Source of the DNA: Tigriopus japonicus
Taxonomy: Eukaryota; Arthropoda; Copepoda; Harpacticoida; Harpacticidae
DNA length: 64,000 bases
Direction of reading: 5' to 3'
Assembly (NCBI GenBank): GCA_010645155.1
Contig: JAAGOF010000291.1
Coordinates: 38,384-102,383 of the forward strand
Position numbers and translations under genes: made by a program. Of the stretch, positions 31,562 to 44,724 are shown one piece after another; positions within the stretch are counted from its first letter, which is position 1; the number at the start of each line of letters is the position of its first letter. Below the pieces are notes generated by a model, which saw only the letters and a program-made list of their open reading frames with translations, was not told where the DNA came from and ran no database searches.

Positions 31562-32741
31562 GATCGATCCGTTCCAGTGGTGGTTTGGATAAGATGGATG
31601 AATTTGTAAGAACATATACACACGTGCGTTTGTTGATGTTTTGATGTTCGAGAGCTTGTGTTTATCAACCATAGAGAAGAAACCCAAGATGTATAAAAGA
31701 AAGTCTGCGCCTTTTCTTACGTATAAATCACAGAGAAAGCTGAATTTAAGGTTCATGGTTTTGGATAGTTGTAGTTTTGAGGTCAAGGCTATGACTATCT
31801 ATCTTTTTTGCTAAATGCAAAGTTTTAGGGTTCATTGCTTGTTCAGTTTAGAATATGATGAATAAAAATAGACAGGATTTTGTTTGGTCATTATATTGCT
31901 TGCTAATTTTGCTACCTAAAATGGTTGAACGGACAAGACTTCTTTCAAACTTCAAATTTTCTACTCAATGCGTCACTTTTGGTTGAATTTGTTTTGCTCT
32001 GCAATTTTAATCGATATCTTGTCGAAGAAAAACCGTATATTGTAAAATCAATGTGAGCAATGACAAGTGTTCACACATAAATTAACAATACGGTGTAAAT
32101 TTTAAGTCAGGCAAGTAAGTACATAAAACTTTTCCTCGAAGTAAGATGGCTAAGGTCTAAATGGCAGATTAAAAATTTTATACCTTAACTTGATGTTATT
32201 TGTAGGCTTTGGTTTGCTAAAAATACGTTTTCACCTTGGGATGTTATTCATTTTTTATTTTTAATATTTTTTCTTCTTGTGGAAATCCTTGTTAAAAATC
32301 AACTTGTGTTACAAATCCATAGACACATGCTACAAAACTGGATTAAAGACTAAAATATTCCTCAATTTCAATAAGGATGCAGTACGTTGAATGTCTCATT
32401 ATTGTTGTAATCGCTTTTGTAATGGGGCCTTATCCTTTTTGGATAATTTTTTTGGATTGGATTGCCTATCCAATATCCAATCATGTGCATCAAGAAAAGT
32501 TCACTCAAACTTGGACACTTTATCTCCACAAATAACATCGGAAAAATGCAATCTCATGAACTCGTCTCAAGCTCAGTTAGATGGAAGAGTCTTCTTTCCA
32601 ATCAATTAACTTCCACTCGAGTCACTCGACAAGGAACTCACCCTAAACTTGTTTGACCACTTTTTTATTCCTTATCTCCATTATCAGCTTGTATTGATTT
32701 TACCATCCCATCACTCAAAATTAACTGGATCCACCGAGAAG
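31562..32741. other. AT-rich divergent intergenic region
   Basis: Lies between the start of the minus-strand NOL6-like gene and the start of the plus-strand carboxypeptidase. No coding exon was recognised on either strand. It presumably holds both promoters. Confidence 0.5.
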
Positions 32742-34828
32742 ATGGTCAAGCTCATCTTGGCCTTTTTGTGCTGTATAGCATGGGTTGACGCCCATCGCCG
32801 TGGACCATTTCTTCAATTCTTTCCTCAAGTTCCACACCATAATCCTCCTCAAAATGAAACGGGTGAGCTTAATCACCTTTTCTTCTCGACATTGTTTTAT
32901 TAGGTCTCTCTTCAGGTGTGCCGTTGTTCCTTACTCCGCTCATCACCCAAGGAAAAATCAAACAAGCTCAAAATCTGGCTCGAGTAGGCACGCCTATGAA
33001 TGAGTTAGTGGAGAGCTACTCCGGTTATCTTACCGTCAATAAACCATCTTGTAACTCCAATCTTTTCTTCTGGTTCTTCCCGGCTGCCGTAAGAAATAAT
33101 TTAGACCACAACTAGCCACGCAATCAACTCAGTTTCACTTATCATTTTAGTACAAACCTGAAAAAGCCCCAGTGTTGCTTTGGCTGCAAGGTGGACCCGG
33201 TGGATCCTCCATGTTTGGTTTGTTCGTGGAACACGGTCCTTTCAGAGTGACTCGAGACATGAAATTGGAGGCTCGAGACACTGCTTGGTCCTTGACCCAC
33301 AATGTACTTTACATTGACAATCCTGTGGGAACAGGTAAGTAGGAACGATTCGATTGCGTGGTTGGTCATCTTGTTGAAGGCGTTTTACTTTGCACTTTAG
33401 GTTTTAGCTTCACTGGAAGGGATGAATGCTACGCCCGTGATCAGACAAATGTGGCTGATGATTTGTATGAGGCTTTGTTGCAGTTTTTTCAATTGTTCCC
33501 ACAATACCAGAAATCAGACTTCTACGCTACTGGCGAATCCTATGCCGGAAAGTATGTGCCTGCTATCTCTTACAAGATCCACACGGCCAATCCATCAGCC
33601 AAGCAAAAGATCAATTTCAAGGTGAGATCCTAGACCCTATTCTAAAACAGTCAAATTGGATGAATCAAATTTCAAGGGCATGGCCATTGGTGATGGCCTC
33701 TGTGATCCTGTGACGATGACCAATTACGGCGACTTTCTCTTTGCTATTGGTCTCGTCGATGAAGAGGATCGGGCTTACTTCAAAAAGGTCTCGGAGCTAC
33801 AGGTCAAGTTAATCGAATCCAAACAATGGGTCCAAGCGTTCCAGACATTTGATGACCTTTTGAATGGCGATCTGAGTGGGCATCCCTCATATTTCGCTAA
33901 TGCCACGGGATTCAATTATTATTTCAATTACTTGATGACCTCTAGTCCACCAGAATTCAGCTATTTCGGCAAGTTCCTTCAAACCACCGATATAAGAAAG
34001 GCCATACATGTGGGTAATTTGACTTACAATGATGGATTAACGGTGGAAAAACATCTCATGGAAGACGTCATGAAGTCGGTTAAACCCTGGATTGAAGAAC
34101 TTCTGGAGCACTACAAGTAAGGCTACCTACGTCGATTGGGATAGTGCTTTTTATGTAAGTTTTAATTCATTCCATTTTAGAGTTATTATCTATAATGGTC
34201 AAATGGATGTGATTATTGCTTGGCCTTTAACAGAGAGCTTCATCACATCGATGAAGTGGAAGGGGGCTGAAGAATACCTCAAATCCGCAAGGATCAAATG
34301 GTAACGCATCCCAAAAAGTCTTTGAACATCGGTGACGTCTCTTTTCCTCTTAATGGGATTTCGTAGGAAAACACTTTGTGCTAAGCGAACAGACTTATTA
34401 AATCATATTCTATAAGTCTTCAGAAAATGACCTTTGAAAAAAACCAACATAAACCAGATACTTTTTGCTTGCCAAGAGTAAAACAAAGCAAAGACCACGG
34501 AAGTGCTTGAACACATATCACGTTTCCCATTTTTTGAAAGTTTCAAAGAATTCTTCAGTGTTAACCTACAGTACTTCTTTTTGGTGATTGGAATATTTGA
34601 ACAAGCTATTCAGTAAAAAAACAACGAGATCACTCGTGTTTTCACCTTTATTCAAATAACTGTAAATTTTTCAGGCATGTGGGAAATGACTTGGCAGGTT
34701 ACGCCAAACAGGTTGGCAACTTCACGCAAGTTTTGGTTCGGAATGCTGGACATATGATTCCTTACGATCAACCGAAATGGGCCTTCGACCTCATCAATCG
34801 GTTCACCAGAGGAAAATCATTCAATTGA
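32742..34828 (+). CDS. Serine carboxypeptidase, S10 family (CPVL / vitellogenic carboxypeptidase-like), 470 aa
   Basis: Seven exons: 32742-32862, 32916-33088, 33151-33334, 33401-33621, 33677-34116, 34181-34300 and 34675-34828, all GT-AG with agreeing phases. The signal peptide is MVKLILAFLCCIAWVDA. S10 motifs: LLWLQGGPGGSSMFGLF (oxyanion hole), NVLYIDNPVGTGFS, GESYAGKYVP with nucleophile Ser206, NGQMDVI with Asp389, and AGHMIPYDQP with His446, so the triad is complete. It is secreted or lysosomal and removes C-terminal amino acids. In arthropods relatives act in gut digestion or yolk processing. Length is normal for CPVL. AATAAA at 34886-34891 is the likely poly-A signal. The last intron (374 nt) is much longer than the others (50-70 nt). 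Confidence 0.95.
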
Positions 34829-34885
34829 ATAGATCTTTTTTCCATGTGATTGATCTGTTTCATGCATAAGCAATTACTTAAACAC

Positions 34886-34891
34886 AATAAA
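34886..34891 (+). promoter_or_regulatory. Poly-A signal AATAAA of the carboxypeptidase gene
   Basis: Canonical hexamer 58 nt after the stop codon. Confidence 0.6.
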
Positions 34892-37016
34892 CATACTTTA
34901 AATACATTGTTCATTAACCGAACCGAACCTAGTTTTGAGTAGAGCTCTAGCTTTTCAAAGCTAGGTTGATGGTGCGTGAGTGTGCTAATGTTGCGAGGTA
35001 ATGTTTAAAAAGCATAAAACAGTTTGGATAAAAATGAACGTACCTTCAGGCATTTTTAAAATTATGTCTAAATTTGTGAAGCAGGAGCAAGTATCCTCTT
35101 GCTTAAATATGAAGTGCTTTTTACTTCATCCTGTAGAATTCGTGATAGGATCTGAAACTCCTTGTGAATCAAAGTTAGAGCCCCTTTTGTAGGTTGACCT
35201 AGTCTCTAGGTTGACCCAGGAAATAAAATGGCTTCATTTTGGCCATTATTTTTTCTCGCTTGTATGTTAGGAAACGAGACTTACACTTTTTTGTTCTAGT
35301 GTGTATCGTGTCGTCGTCTCGAGAGAGCTCATAAAGCCAACTCTTCTTTCAGAGAGCCTGGATCACTCTTTTTTTCCTCTCCGAATTTTAGCGCAAGTTT
35401 TTCCGCCTCTCCACCTGCCTTCCTCCATTTCTTATGATCATAGTAAAGCGGAAACACCATATTGGTTTCAAATCCCCTAAGGGAGCTTTAAGAATTCGCC
35501 AATGGTTCGCTGGCTCTTTAATTCTGAACCACGTCCCTCTTGGTCATTTTTGGCCATGTTGGGACAAGCAGCAACGTGTGCCTGAACTCTGCTAGTTTTG
35601 GAACGCGGAATGGCTTCATTAAAATCGGCAATGTCTCTCTCTCCCCTCATTCATCCAATAAGACGGGAGAAGAAACATAGGGGAAAACTGTCAACTTCAA
35701 AGTTCAATCCTGAGTTTGACCAGAGGGTAACTACTACAAGCGAAACATTCGTGTGATGCCATTGTTTCATTCACATTGACCAAAGATTTGGGATTAATTT
35801 GCTCCCCTTTTCCGAAATGGTTCCATTGTTCTAAGAGCAATTTAAAGGGTTTTGAGAATGTGACGCTAATCCGATCAGAATTGACATCAAGGAATACAAC
35901 CCATCTTCTCTGATTTTACTTCATTCAGTTTTATCGCAAGATAGAAAACTGGTCTTGGCTCATTTTATCTTGTTTGAACTAGACAAAAAGGTGGGTTATC
36001 TCTTTTATCCGACTGTTCAACTCGACTCGAAACCGATGTGCGTCTCAGGTTCGAGACTTTAAGTGCAAGTGCAACTCGAAAATCCTTTGCTTGGAAGGGG
36101 AAAAATGTCACGCGGAGAGCCTTTAGAGTCCGGAATGTTTTGTGAAATCAAAAAGGTTGAAATACTGTCGGGATCGTTCACACGCCTTCTCGAATCAAAA
36201 TGAAAATGTCAAATTTTTTCGTTGAACATCGATTGGAGGTCAATTTCTAGCTCAAAAGACTTTGCTTGACCTTGGTAAAACTGGGATTTTATAACACGGT
36301 TACCTTTTCTTTTTTACAATTAATAGCTGTTTATAACAGGAACGTCTGGCAAAGCACAAGGTTATTTTCCAACTTTTTACATGGTGTAGATGATTCGAAG
36401 AAAAACGCTCTCATTAACCCTTCACTGCTTCGATCTACACCGCTTCAAGAATCAACTCACTTTTTTTTCCCGACTCTATTGATGAGGCTGGCCATGGCGT
36501 AGCCTGATGTTGATTCCGATGGTAGTCCTAGAGGCTTGCGAATCTTGATCCGCGAAAAAGGACGCTCCAAAACTGACAAAGCACATCCATCCAGCTCTCT
36601 TGTTTAAACCGGATGGGCATTTTTTCATCCAAGAAGACACGTACCTATATTCCACCGAGTTAATACTTCAAACACCCTAGTCGGTTAGGTTGCTTGTAGA
36701 ATTGTAAGGCGACAACCGAAAACTTAGTCTCAATGCCAAATGCGAACCCGCGGAATATTGAACATGAAAAATAGAATCTAGCCGCCTGACGAGTGAAAGA
36801 AGGATAGATTGGAAGAGAACGCCGTGATTCACCAAGTTGAAGCCGGTTTTGTCAAGCTTCAGCGCGAAACTACTTTACCCTAGAATGATCAGTTCCCTGG
36901 GGTATTCAGCTACTTTAGTTATTATTTGAGAACTAACTATACCTCAAGCACATTCTTGCGGTAATTTCTTAGAAGCATTAGTAACATTTAATAGATTCCC
37001 CCAGATTCAACGTATT
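34892..37016. other. Intergenic, no recognised gene
   Basis: About 2.1 kb upstream of the tetraspanin first exon. Short frames only (for example 36266-36502), with no domains. Confidence 0.5.
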
Positions 37017-40000
37017 ATGGCGTCGTTGTTCTCGGGGAAGGAGCGGTATCTGTTTAACTCCAACCACACATCTTCAGATCAATCTTGGAGGACTTCAGCC
37101 AAACCACCAGACATGCAAGGTGAGAGACAATTAAGCTACTTATGTAGGTGCGAAAGCAAGTGTTAGTGACCAATCCCGAAGGTAAGCTTGAAAGTTTGAG
37201 AATTTTTGATAAATAAGAAGAAGATTACCTTTAAATTGAGAGTGAAGAGAGAGTAAAGAGCAAAAGTGGTCTTGAAGAAAGCGAGACAAATGCAGATTAA
37301 CCCATGATTGTAGGATGTAGATAAACATTTCACTTAGAAGTTTTTCGATACCTTGCTCATCCAACCATGAAAGCGACTCATTTAGATGTGTTTACAATCG
37401 GATATCTTTGTGTCCAGGCCCTAACATGAAATTAATCTAGTTTGGAAGGAGTAGTAATGAAAAATTAGACACTTTGTCAAATATTTCTATTGAAGCTGAA
37501 ATGGTTGTTAAGAACATATTGACAAGACAGGTTGCATGACGCTCTTTGATGAATCTGAGTAAAAAATCAGCTTAAAGTCGATGAAGATCATGTTCCTACA
37601 CCAAATCTTTAGTTGCGCCCTCTAGTGTTGATGAAACAACCGACAGATTATTGTTGATTTTTTGCAGCAATTTGAAAAGAGGTTTTGTTCAATTCTTTTT
37701 AGCAAGCCCTTTCTATTCACAATTAGTTGGTAAAGGCCATTCTACATGTACATTGAATTTGGCATGGAAACACGGTCCATTCATTGCCATTATTTTGACT
37801 CAATTCAAAATTGCGCGCAATTACTTGGCCAAAAGCCACGTTAATATTACCATTTATTGTTTCCCTTCAAATCTCGCTGAATGCTGAAGCAGGCAAATAA
37901 CAACTCATTTGTGCAATACGTAACAACGTTTCTTGGTTCCACTTGTGGACTCCAAATTCCAAACATAAGCACCCACCCAATCCATCTTTCCGAAGTCACG
38001 TGTATTCATATGGTTCATTTCGTGATTGGATAATCACAAGTGAGCTAAAGCCATTAGTAAGTGTATTCTACCAAGAATGGAATGTAGCGCAATTTTTTCG
38101 CATTTCGCGAACGCACATCGTCGGGTTTCTACGCTTGGTTAAGCGATCTCGTCCACAGGTAAAACCGTCAAGAATTTATTGTAGTATTTGAGCGTGCATC
38201 AAGTCAGAAAACGCGGAGAGTGAATGTTCTGAGGCATACTAGCTTTTTCTGCTTGCTGCCCTGAGTTTATTACATGCATTCATGACTCATGACGCGATCG
38301 AGGCGTCTTACTGCACTCACAGAGTGTTCTGATGAAAGTACATTGTTGATGTTATTGTTGTTTTGCGTGCAATTTGTACCATTGGCAAAAGTCCATGCTC
38401 CCCATATTTTTCGATGACACATCACAAACACTCATGGCCTTTGCTTTCAAAGGAGATGCCGTTTCATTTGAAGCGCCCTGTGTCTTGGAATTCTCGTGTG
38501 TACCACACGAAAGAGGAAAACTTATCATATTACAAAAAAGTTTGATTATTAAGGGTCCCTAAATTGAAATAGCAAGCATGATAAGCAAAGATATAGCAAT
38601 CAAACGATGCCATTGTGACTGGATGCAACCCTTCTTGCACCCCTTTTGTCGCTTTGTGGGCGGAGAATTTGATCCCAAACGAGGGGAAGCCTGGAAGGAG
38701 TGCCTGTAGCAATTAAAAAGAGTCAAATATCAAGCTTTCTTATGACTTGAGTTGGTGACTCGGTGTGGCAATGGACTTGCATTCTCAGTTGTTGCGAATT
38801 CCGGTTCGAGAAGTGTAAAGAACAAGACGCAGTAGATTTTTTTAAGACTCTTCCCTGTGCTTCATGAATACACTATAAGATATATGATTGTGTTGTGTTC
38901 TCTCTCACTCTCACTCTCATTCGTTGTCGTACAACCACTTTGGTCTTGAGATGAGTCACTTAACTCATCCTGGGCTGCACAGCAACGTTTTGAGCACCTA
39001 AAATTCCCTCCTTAAAATATTCAAACTGGCCCAATCATCCTGGAGATTCGTCGAGAGACGATCGTATTCTCAATCGACGTCTTCGCAACGCTCCATCCGT
39101 GCTAAACCGATTGATTCGCCCACAGGTTTCAACAATGTGCCCGGTTATCGGAATGGAAATTCTTTCGGCCAAGAACTGGATCTGGACTACCCGAATGGAA
39201 CAGTGACTTCCACATTAGCTTATAGCGAACCTCAGACCCATTTGAATTACGGCGAGGCCCTGAGGAGTGCATCCCCGGTTCCACTTTCAAAGTCAGGCCG
39301 ATCCTCGAAGATCTCTGTGCTTGGCGACCTTAATCCCCCTTTGAGACGGGCACAGTCCCACCCACGCATGGGTGCGTCCAATAACAACATGAATGCAGAA
39401 GGACATCACTCTTTGGGCCGAGCCTATCCCAATGGATCGTATTCGCATCACAGCTTGGCACGAACGGAACAATCCGTGGGACTCGGAGACAGAACATGGA
39501 AAGGAACAAGTGCTTGCATCGCGTTTTTGCTCCTCACGTCCAGTTTGTTCCTCATTGGAACAGGCTCGGGTTTGATGGGGTTCTATCGCATCCATTACCT
39601 GGATATGGTGGCAGTGGAGTTTCTTTTGGTCCCGTTGCTCATGGTCATTGGTGGCTTGATCACCATGCTGAATGCCATTTTCGGATTCTACATCAATGTG
39701 AAAGAGACCTCTTGCCTCATGATCACTTACGCCGTTATCCTCATTGTTCAGCTGCTCCTCTTGATCAGTGCTATTGTTCTGTCGATTCGACTGATCTTCG
39801 AGATCCAAACAGGAATCTTTGATACCAATGTGGTATCGGAAATGGCCTACTATGACAGTAATCAATGGACTAGGAACAAATGGGACACGCTTCAAAGTAA
39901 GTCAAAGTCTCTTATGGCCATAAATCAATTTGACCTTTTATCTACTTTCCTTCTTTTTAGGAGAGTACACATGTTGCGGAGCCTATAATTTCAATCAGGG

Positions 40001-40471
40001 ATATTTGGCGTGGAAACAAACCGTCTTGGGAGCGGATCGGAATTCCGTTCCGGACTCTTGTTGCCTTCACGAATCTGCACATTGCGGCCAAGGCATTTTT
40101 GATCTCACGGACCAAAGATTGGTTATGCAAACCATACACGTCCATGGCTGCCTCACAATTATGCAAGTTCGATTGAAAGCTCATGTTATAGTAAGTAAAC
40201 CGTCACGTGTTTTGCTATCCCAATGCAATGGACAGAAACACACCTTTCTCTGCAGGTTATCATGTACGTGTTCGCCGTGATTGGAAGTCTGATTGCCATC
40301 GTGGAGTTACTCGCCGTGGTTTTGGCATTTTGCATGGCCACTCAGTATTCACGCCGAGAACAGGACGAAGACAACAACTGGGATTATGACTATAACCCGA
40401 ATGTGGGACGACGGACCCCAAATACCTTGATCCCAGGGGACTACTCGAGTCAACACGAGACCAGCTTCTGA
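37017..40471 (+). CDS. Tetraspanin with long N-terminal cytoplasmic extension, 439 aa
   Basis: Exons 37017-37119, 39126-39896, 39961-40190 and 40256-40471. The first exon (MASLFSGKERYLFNSNHTSS...) ends CAA G|GTGAGA in phase 1 and joins the acceptor at 39126 to make the codon for Gly. Four transmembrane helices lie at about residues 163-185, 195-217, 231-258 and 369-396. The large extracellular loop has the CCG motif at 295-297, PDSCC near 325 and a later GC, the tetraspanin disulfide pattern. Tetraspanins organise membrane microdomains with integrins and other receptors. About 160 residues of Ser-, Asn- and His-rich sequence precede TM1, far longer than the usual 10-20. The large exon also stays open upstream of 39126 to 39002 but has no ATG there. 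The exon-1 junction is inferred from phase and splice signals. Confidence 0.88.
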
Positions 40472-42486
40472 TCTCTGATGCAAGCAAGCATCAGTTTTGC
40501 ACTTTGAGAAGCATCACAAACTGACCGCAAACAGCCCTGCCTTTTCACGTATATTGTACTACACCTAAAGAAAAACTTTGCCATGTCCCTTTTTGTACAG
40601 TAGATTTTAATCAAAAAGTATAAACACAATTCCGTCAATTGCCTCTCGTTTCTTTTGCTGTGGAAAATCTGAATGAGAATCTCCCTCGCGACTCTCTCTT
40701 TCTCCTTAGACAATTTCATGGGCTCATAAACCAAGTGAAGAAGGACTTGACATTCCCATTTTGATCCCATTCCAGGGCAACCAAAACACTTCCGGAACTT
40801 CATTACAACATGAGGTTGTGGCACTGAGTTCTTCAACCACTAGGACTTGTGCAGAACGCTGGAATTCCTGCAGTGATCTTTGGAACATCTTCATTTACTT
40901 TAAGGCGCCAAACGACAATCTCAGAATAAGGCAGACGAACCGTATTGTAAAACGCGAAAATTAGCCCCATCTTTCTTGTTCCCCTCTACCCCTATTTGAT
41001 GATATAAGAGATACAATAGGGCACAGATCCCCCTCTTGAATTGCGAAAACGAAAATAGAAGAAGCCGAAGGAAAAGTTTGCCTTGCGAAATTACCCCCAT
41101 TTTGCCCTACTCTATTCCTTTTTTGTGAGTCTCTTGAGATTTTTTCCCTCATGCTCTCTAAAAGTTTTTCAAACATACTTGACTCTAGAAAAAATAAGCT
41201 AAAACCAAACTTAGGTCATATTGTCCATCTTGCTATCTTACCAATCATTATATGCGGTTTTAGTCTGCAACTACTTTTCCTTCTTGCAATGTTGAAGTGG
41301 AATTGGGACTGGAACTACTCCCCTTTAGAAAACGATCCCTTCCCTCAGACTTTTGCAAAACTTGGAACTTATCCTCGTGGCTCAACTCTTCATCTTCAAG
41401 ATATGACCGAAGGCCCTTTAAGATGTCCCCAATGGCGGAGAGGATCGACCATCGGTCTCTCGAGCTCTTGGGCTCGGGATCCCACGAAGCCGACGACGAC
41501 CACTCAATTTATTCTGCACTTTAAGGTCTTCTTGAAGAGAGGAGAGGCCGACTAGCAGAGGCTGGAGTAAAAGGAGAGGCTATAGAAGAGACAGAGGGAG
41601 ATGAGGGGAAGTGGTTTTTATTTTTTACGCCTCCTGCATTTTCGAGGAGGTCGGGCAATGCACCAACGCTCGGGAGCAAGACCAGTTTCTCGGGGGCTCT
41701 CGGGCATCGGCAGCCTCGTAAAAACAGGCCACTAAGTTCCATCCACGAACGTCTAGAACTTCCTCCCAATGGACTTCCGAGGGAATCAATTCTTTGACCA
41801 CGTATCACTTATGTCCAGGATGAATGAAGTGATCCAACTTCTTGTGTTGACACTTCGGAAATATTTATGCGGTTCCCCGTCTTTGGCCAATTTTCCCCTC
41901 GAGATATCCGAAAGTTGTTATCAGAGCCAAAGGGCATGACCCTGGAACCTATTAAATAAGATGAGGAGTGGAAAGAGCCCGTGGGTTGAGACGACTGATG
42001 GAACCATTGAGATGGAGACGAGGAGGGGAAGTAAGTAGGGTAATATGTGCTCATGAAAGCCAGTATCTGTGTGTACTAAAGTGAATGTCCTCGTTCAGAG
42101 TACGTGTGTATGGGGGGATGTAGCAAAGTGCATTGCTGCCGTTGGGCTGTTATGACTAGAACATGGCAAACTTGGCCGTCTTCCATCTTTTTCATTTATG
42201 ACGGTGTCTGAGAGACGACGAGGCTTTACAGATCCAATTTAAGTCTGACTTCCAATCTCCTGATATCTGACTCGGGGTCCTTCCTTGCCTCTACTCTAAA
42301 TATTCGAGCACTCTTTTGGGATTTTAGTTGCTTTATGAAGTGATGAACATTGCACATCTTCATTATTCTACTAGTGGTTTCCTCTCAAGCACAAAATCAA
42401 GGTCATTTGTGCCACGTATGTTATAAAAGATCTATTGAAAATCAGCTATTTGAACCTAAGCTATGGGAAAAATCTAAAAAGAAATC
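40472..42486. other. Intergenic, no recognised gene
   Basis: Overlapping short frames on both strands (40761-42054) with no known domain. Parts are Ser/Pro-rich by chance composition. Nothing supported. Confidence 0.45.
42476..42480 (-). terminator. Pol III T5 terminator of tRNA-Arg
   Basis: AAAAA on the plus strand, TTTTT on the minus strand, 6 nt past the tRNA 3' end. Confidence 0.75.
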
Positions 42487-42559
42487 TACCCCCGGCGGGA
42501 CTCGAACCCGCAATCCCCGGCTTAGGAGGCCGATGCCTTATCCATTAGGCCACGGAGGC
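42487..42559 (-). tRNA. tRNA-Arg (anticodon CCT)
   Basis: 73 nt on the minus strand, no intron. The acceptor stem GCCTCCG pairs with CGGGGGT (two G-U pairs), with discriminator A at 42487. The A box is TGGCCTAATGG, the anticodon stem is TCGGC/GCCGG with loop CTCCTAA giving anticodon CCT (reads AGG), and the T arm GCGGG-TTCGAGT-CCCGC contains the B box. The genomic strand lacks an encoded CCA, as in eukaryotes. A T5 run on the minus strand (42476-42480) just downstream is the Pol III terminator. It lies alone between protein genes. Confidence 0.96.
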
Positions 42560-43941
42560 TTACTTAGACATGTGTGAATCCTAAGTAAAAATTAAACTAA
42601 TACAGATACTTTTGACTTTGGCAATTTTCTTGAAGAACTCCCTCACTACATACAAAGACGATTTCAGTACCGCTGTCAAAGCGTCAAAAAGGAATGAATA
42701 TCTGATTTCTGTCTTCTCTTTTTTGTTGGTTCGACCTCCTGCCCTACAAAAGACGAGAAAGAAATCGTCGAACCATCGTTGTGGCACACAAAAGCAATCA
42801 ATGAGTCATTCTCTGCATCCCCCCCCCTTTTTTTTCTTGCCCTGCATACAGTACATAGACACTTTGGTACCAACAGACAGCAATGTTCTGAATGTGGACG
42901 AAGTGGAGCTAAACGTCGGGGATTCTCAAGGATTCCTCACTCGGTTCCACTTGTACTAGTACGTTCTTTCTTCCTGTGTGGAGCCAAAACCGTGTGTTCC
43001 CATTGTGGATCTCGATCGACCAAAAGCGGACACCATCATCAAAGGGAAACTCGGTTTCAAAGTGCATCTCATGCACACGACTCGCTGATTTTGGTCAAAA
43101 GTGGACTGATCAAAGAATTATTCACTATATTGTAAACTAATATGTGATTGTAGCTTTGAGACGATGCAATTGAAATAGGCCTGTTTTTGGACGATGGTCC
43201 AAAAACTATTGCCCACTTTTTAACGACCAAAATCTTGCCTATTGGGAAACTTAATCCTCGAGATACGAGGGGACGAAAATAATTCACTTTTTCTCGGACA
43301 ATGCATGAAGGTTTAAAGACGGAAATTCCTCGTACAAAATTGATGACAAAGCCCAATGCTCCAATGCAACTAATCTATCCAGCAAATTTTTATGGGTCGA
43401 TTGCTTGAGACCTTGGAACCAGAACTGCCCTCATTTGAATGTAATAAAAAAAAGATGTTATGTTCCTAATGATACTATTACGCTGATTCCTCTAGATCCT
43501 AAGGTTTCTGTAGACTTAAACCAAGCAAAATGACGTTACATGGAAATGAAGGATAGAGGATTAAAGAGGATTGCTTTGTGTTATATGTGCATAAGTAGCT
43601 ACGCGAGTAATTGCGTCTTTTTTCTTCTCTCTCGGTCACGTGAGATGTGTCAAAAGAAGCGTCACGGAGTTCCAATTGATGAGCCTGGGAAGGAACCTCA
43701 CCATTGTCCTCGAGTATACATATATTGGGTTGGCATACAACTTCTCTAGGGGGAAAATATCCATTGGGTATCCATTCACAAAGGATCCAGGAATAAGAAC
43801 CTTCTCATGGCAACAAGCTAGTTCCATCCACTAATGTCTTTCTTCCTGGTTCTGAAGGAGAGAGGGCAGGGATTGTGGATCGCCTCCAATCAGAGGGAAT
43901 TTTGAAGAACGAGGGGGATCGTCAATGATTATTTTCACTTC
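42560..43941. other. Intergenic, no recognised gene
   Basis: Overlapping frames at 42612-42959 and 42779-43135 include two CxxC pairs, but the frame and exon structure are not convincing. The remainder is featureless. Confidence 0.4.
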
Positions 43942-44724
43942 ATGGGAAATAAAAAGGTCTTGCCTATCAACAACGAAATCCCACTTGTTTTAGCCAGTTT
44001 CCAAAATGCATTCCTCGCATCCTTGAAAGAGAGAGAGGGAGAAATCCTTGATTTGTTGACCGAGACTTTCTCGAGAATTGAGACTAATTTCGCGTTCAAA
44101 GATGGGGTAAGAGCTGTCTTGAGGTGGATCCAATTTCCAAGTTGTGGTCATGACGACTCCAAATTTGGAAAGTTGGGAAAGATTTCTGCATATCATTTGC
44201 AAATTGACAAAGTTTCTCTTCCTTCTGACCAAGCACAGGCTTCTCAAGTTCAGAATTCTGTTTTCCACGTGGCTTCGACTCATCCTGGAACAGAAGGTGG
44301 AGGAGAACCAAATGGAACATCACGCGCTAGAAGATCTCCTCACAGGAAATACAAGACTTTCACAGTTGCTTTGTGCTTGTCTCAAGCCTCAAACAACTGC
44401 AAAGTTGTGCTTTATGGATTCCCGGGATTAACGTCTCGGGAAATTGGCAATAAAGTCTTTAATGCAGTATTTGAGATGTATTTCTTCCCTATCACGATTC
44501 AAGATTCACGACTCAAGACGTACGTTTTCAATTTCTTCATAGTAATTTGCACTTTCCATGGGTGTTACCCTCCCTATTGTCATCTTTTTCTAAGGCTTGA
44601 ACCATATTTTCAGACACAGGAAGTGGTTGTAACCAAAAGAGATCTTCATCTTAAATCATGGCCCTGTGACAAACAAACCAGAGCAAGAAGACGAACGACG
44701 GACAAAACCATTCGTCTTACATAG
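43942..44724 (+). CDS. Hypothetical protein, 260 aa, unsupported by homology
   Basis: A single open frame from ATG 43942 (MGNKKVLPINNE...) to TAG 44722-44724. The first ~60 residues look amphipathic (ILDLLTETFSRIETNF). A Ser/Gly/Arg-rich middle follows, then a hydrophobic stretch (YVFNFFIVICTFHGCY) and a basic C-terminus. No family is recognised, and other frames are also partly open here. It could be a lineage-specific gene, a transposon remnant or chance. Confidence 0.25.
   Translation: MGNKKVLPINNEIPLVLASFQNAFLASLKEREGEILDLLTETFSRIETNFAFKDGVRAVLRWIQFPSCGHDDSKFGKLGKISAYHLQIDKVSLPSDQAQASQVQNSVFHVASTHPGTEGGGEPNGTSRARRSPHRKYKTFTVALCLSQASNNCKVVLYGFPGLTSREIGNKVFNAVFEMYFFPITIQDSRLKTYVFNFFIVICTFHGCYPPYCHLFLRLEPYFQTQEVVVTKRDLHLKSWPCDKQTRARRRTTDKTIRLT

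Noticed and set aside
42612..43135. Cys-pair containing frames (CSECG, CSHCG) that could be a zinc ribbon
   Set aside because: Spacing does not match a known finger, the frames overlap each other, and there are no splice signals or start context.
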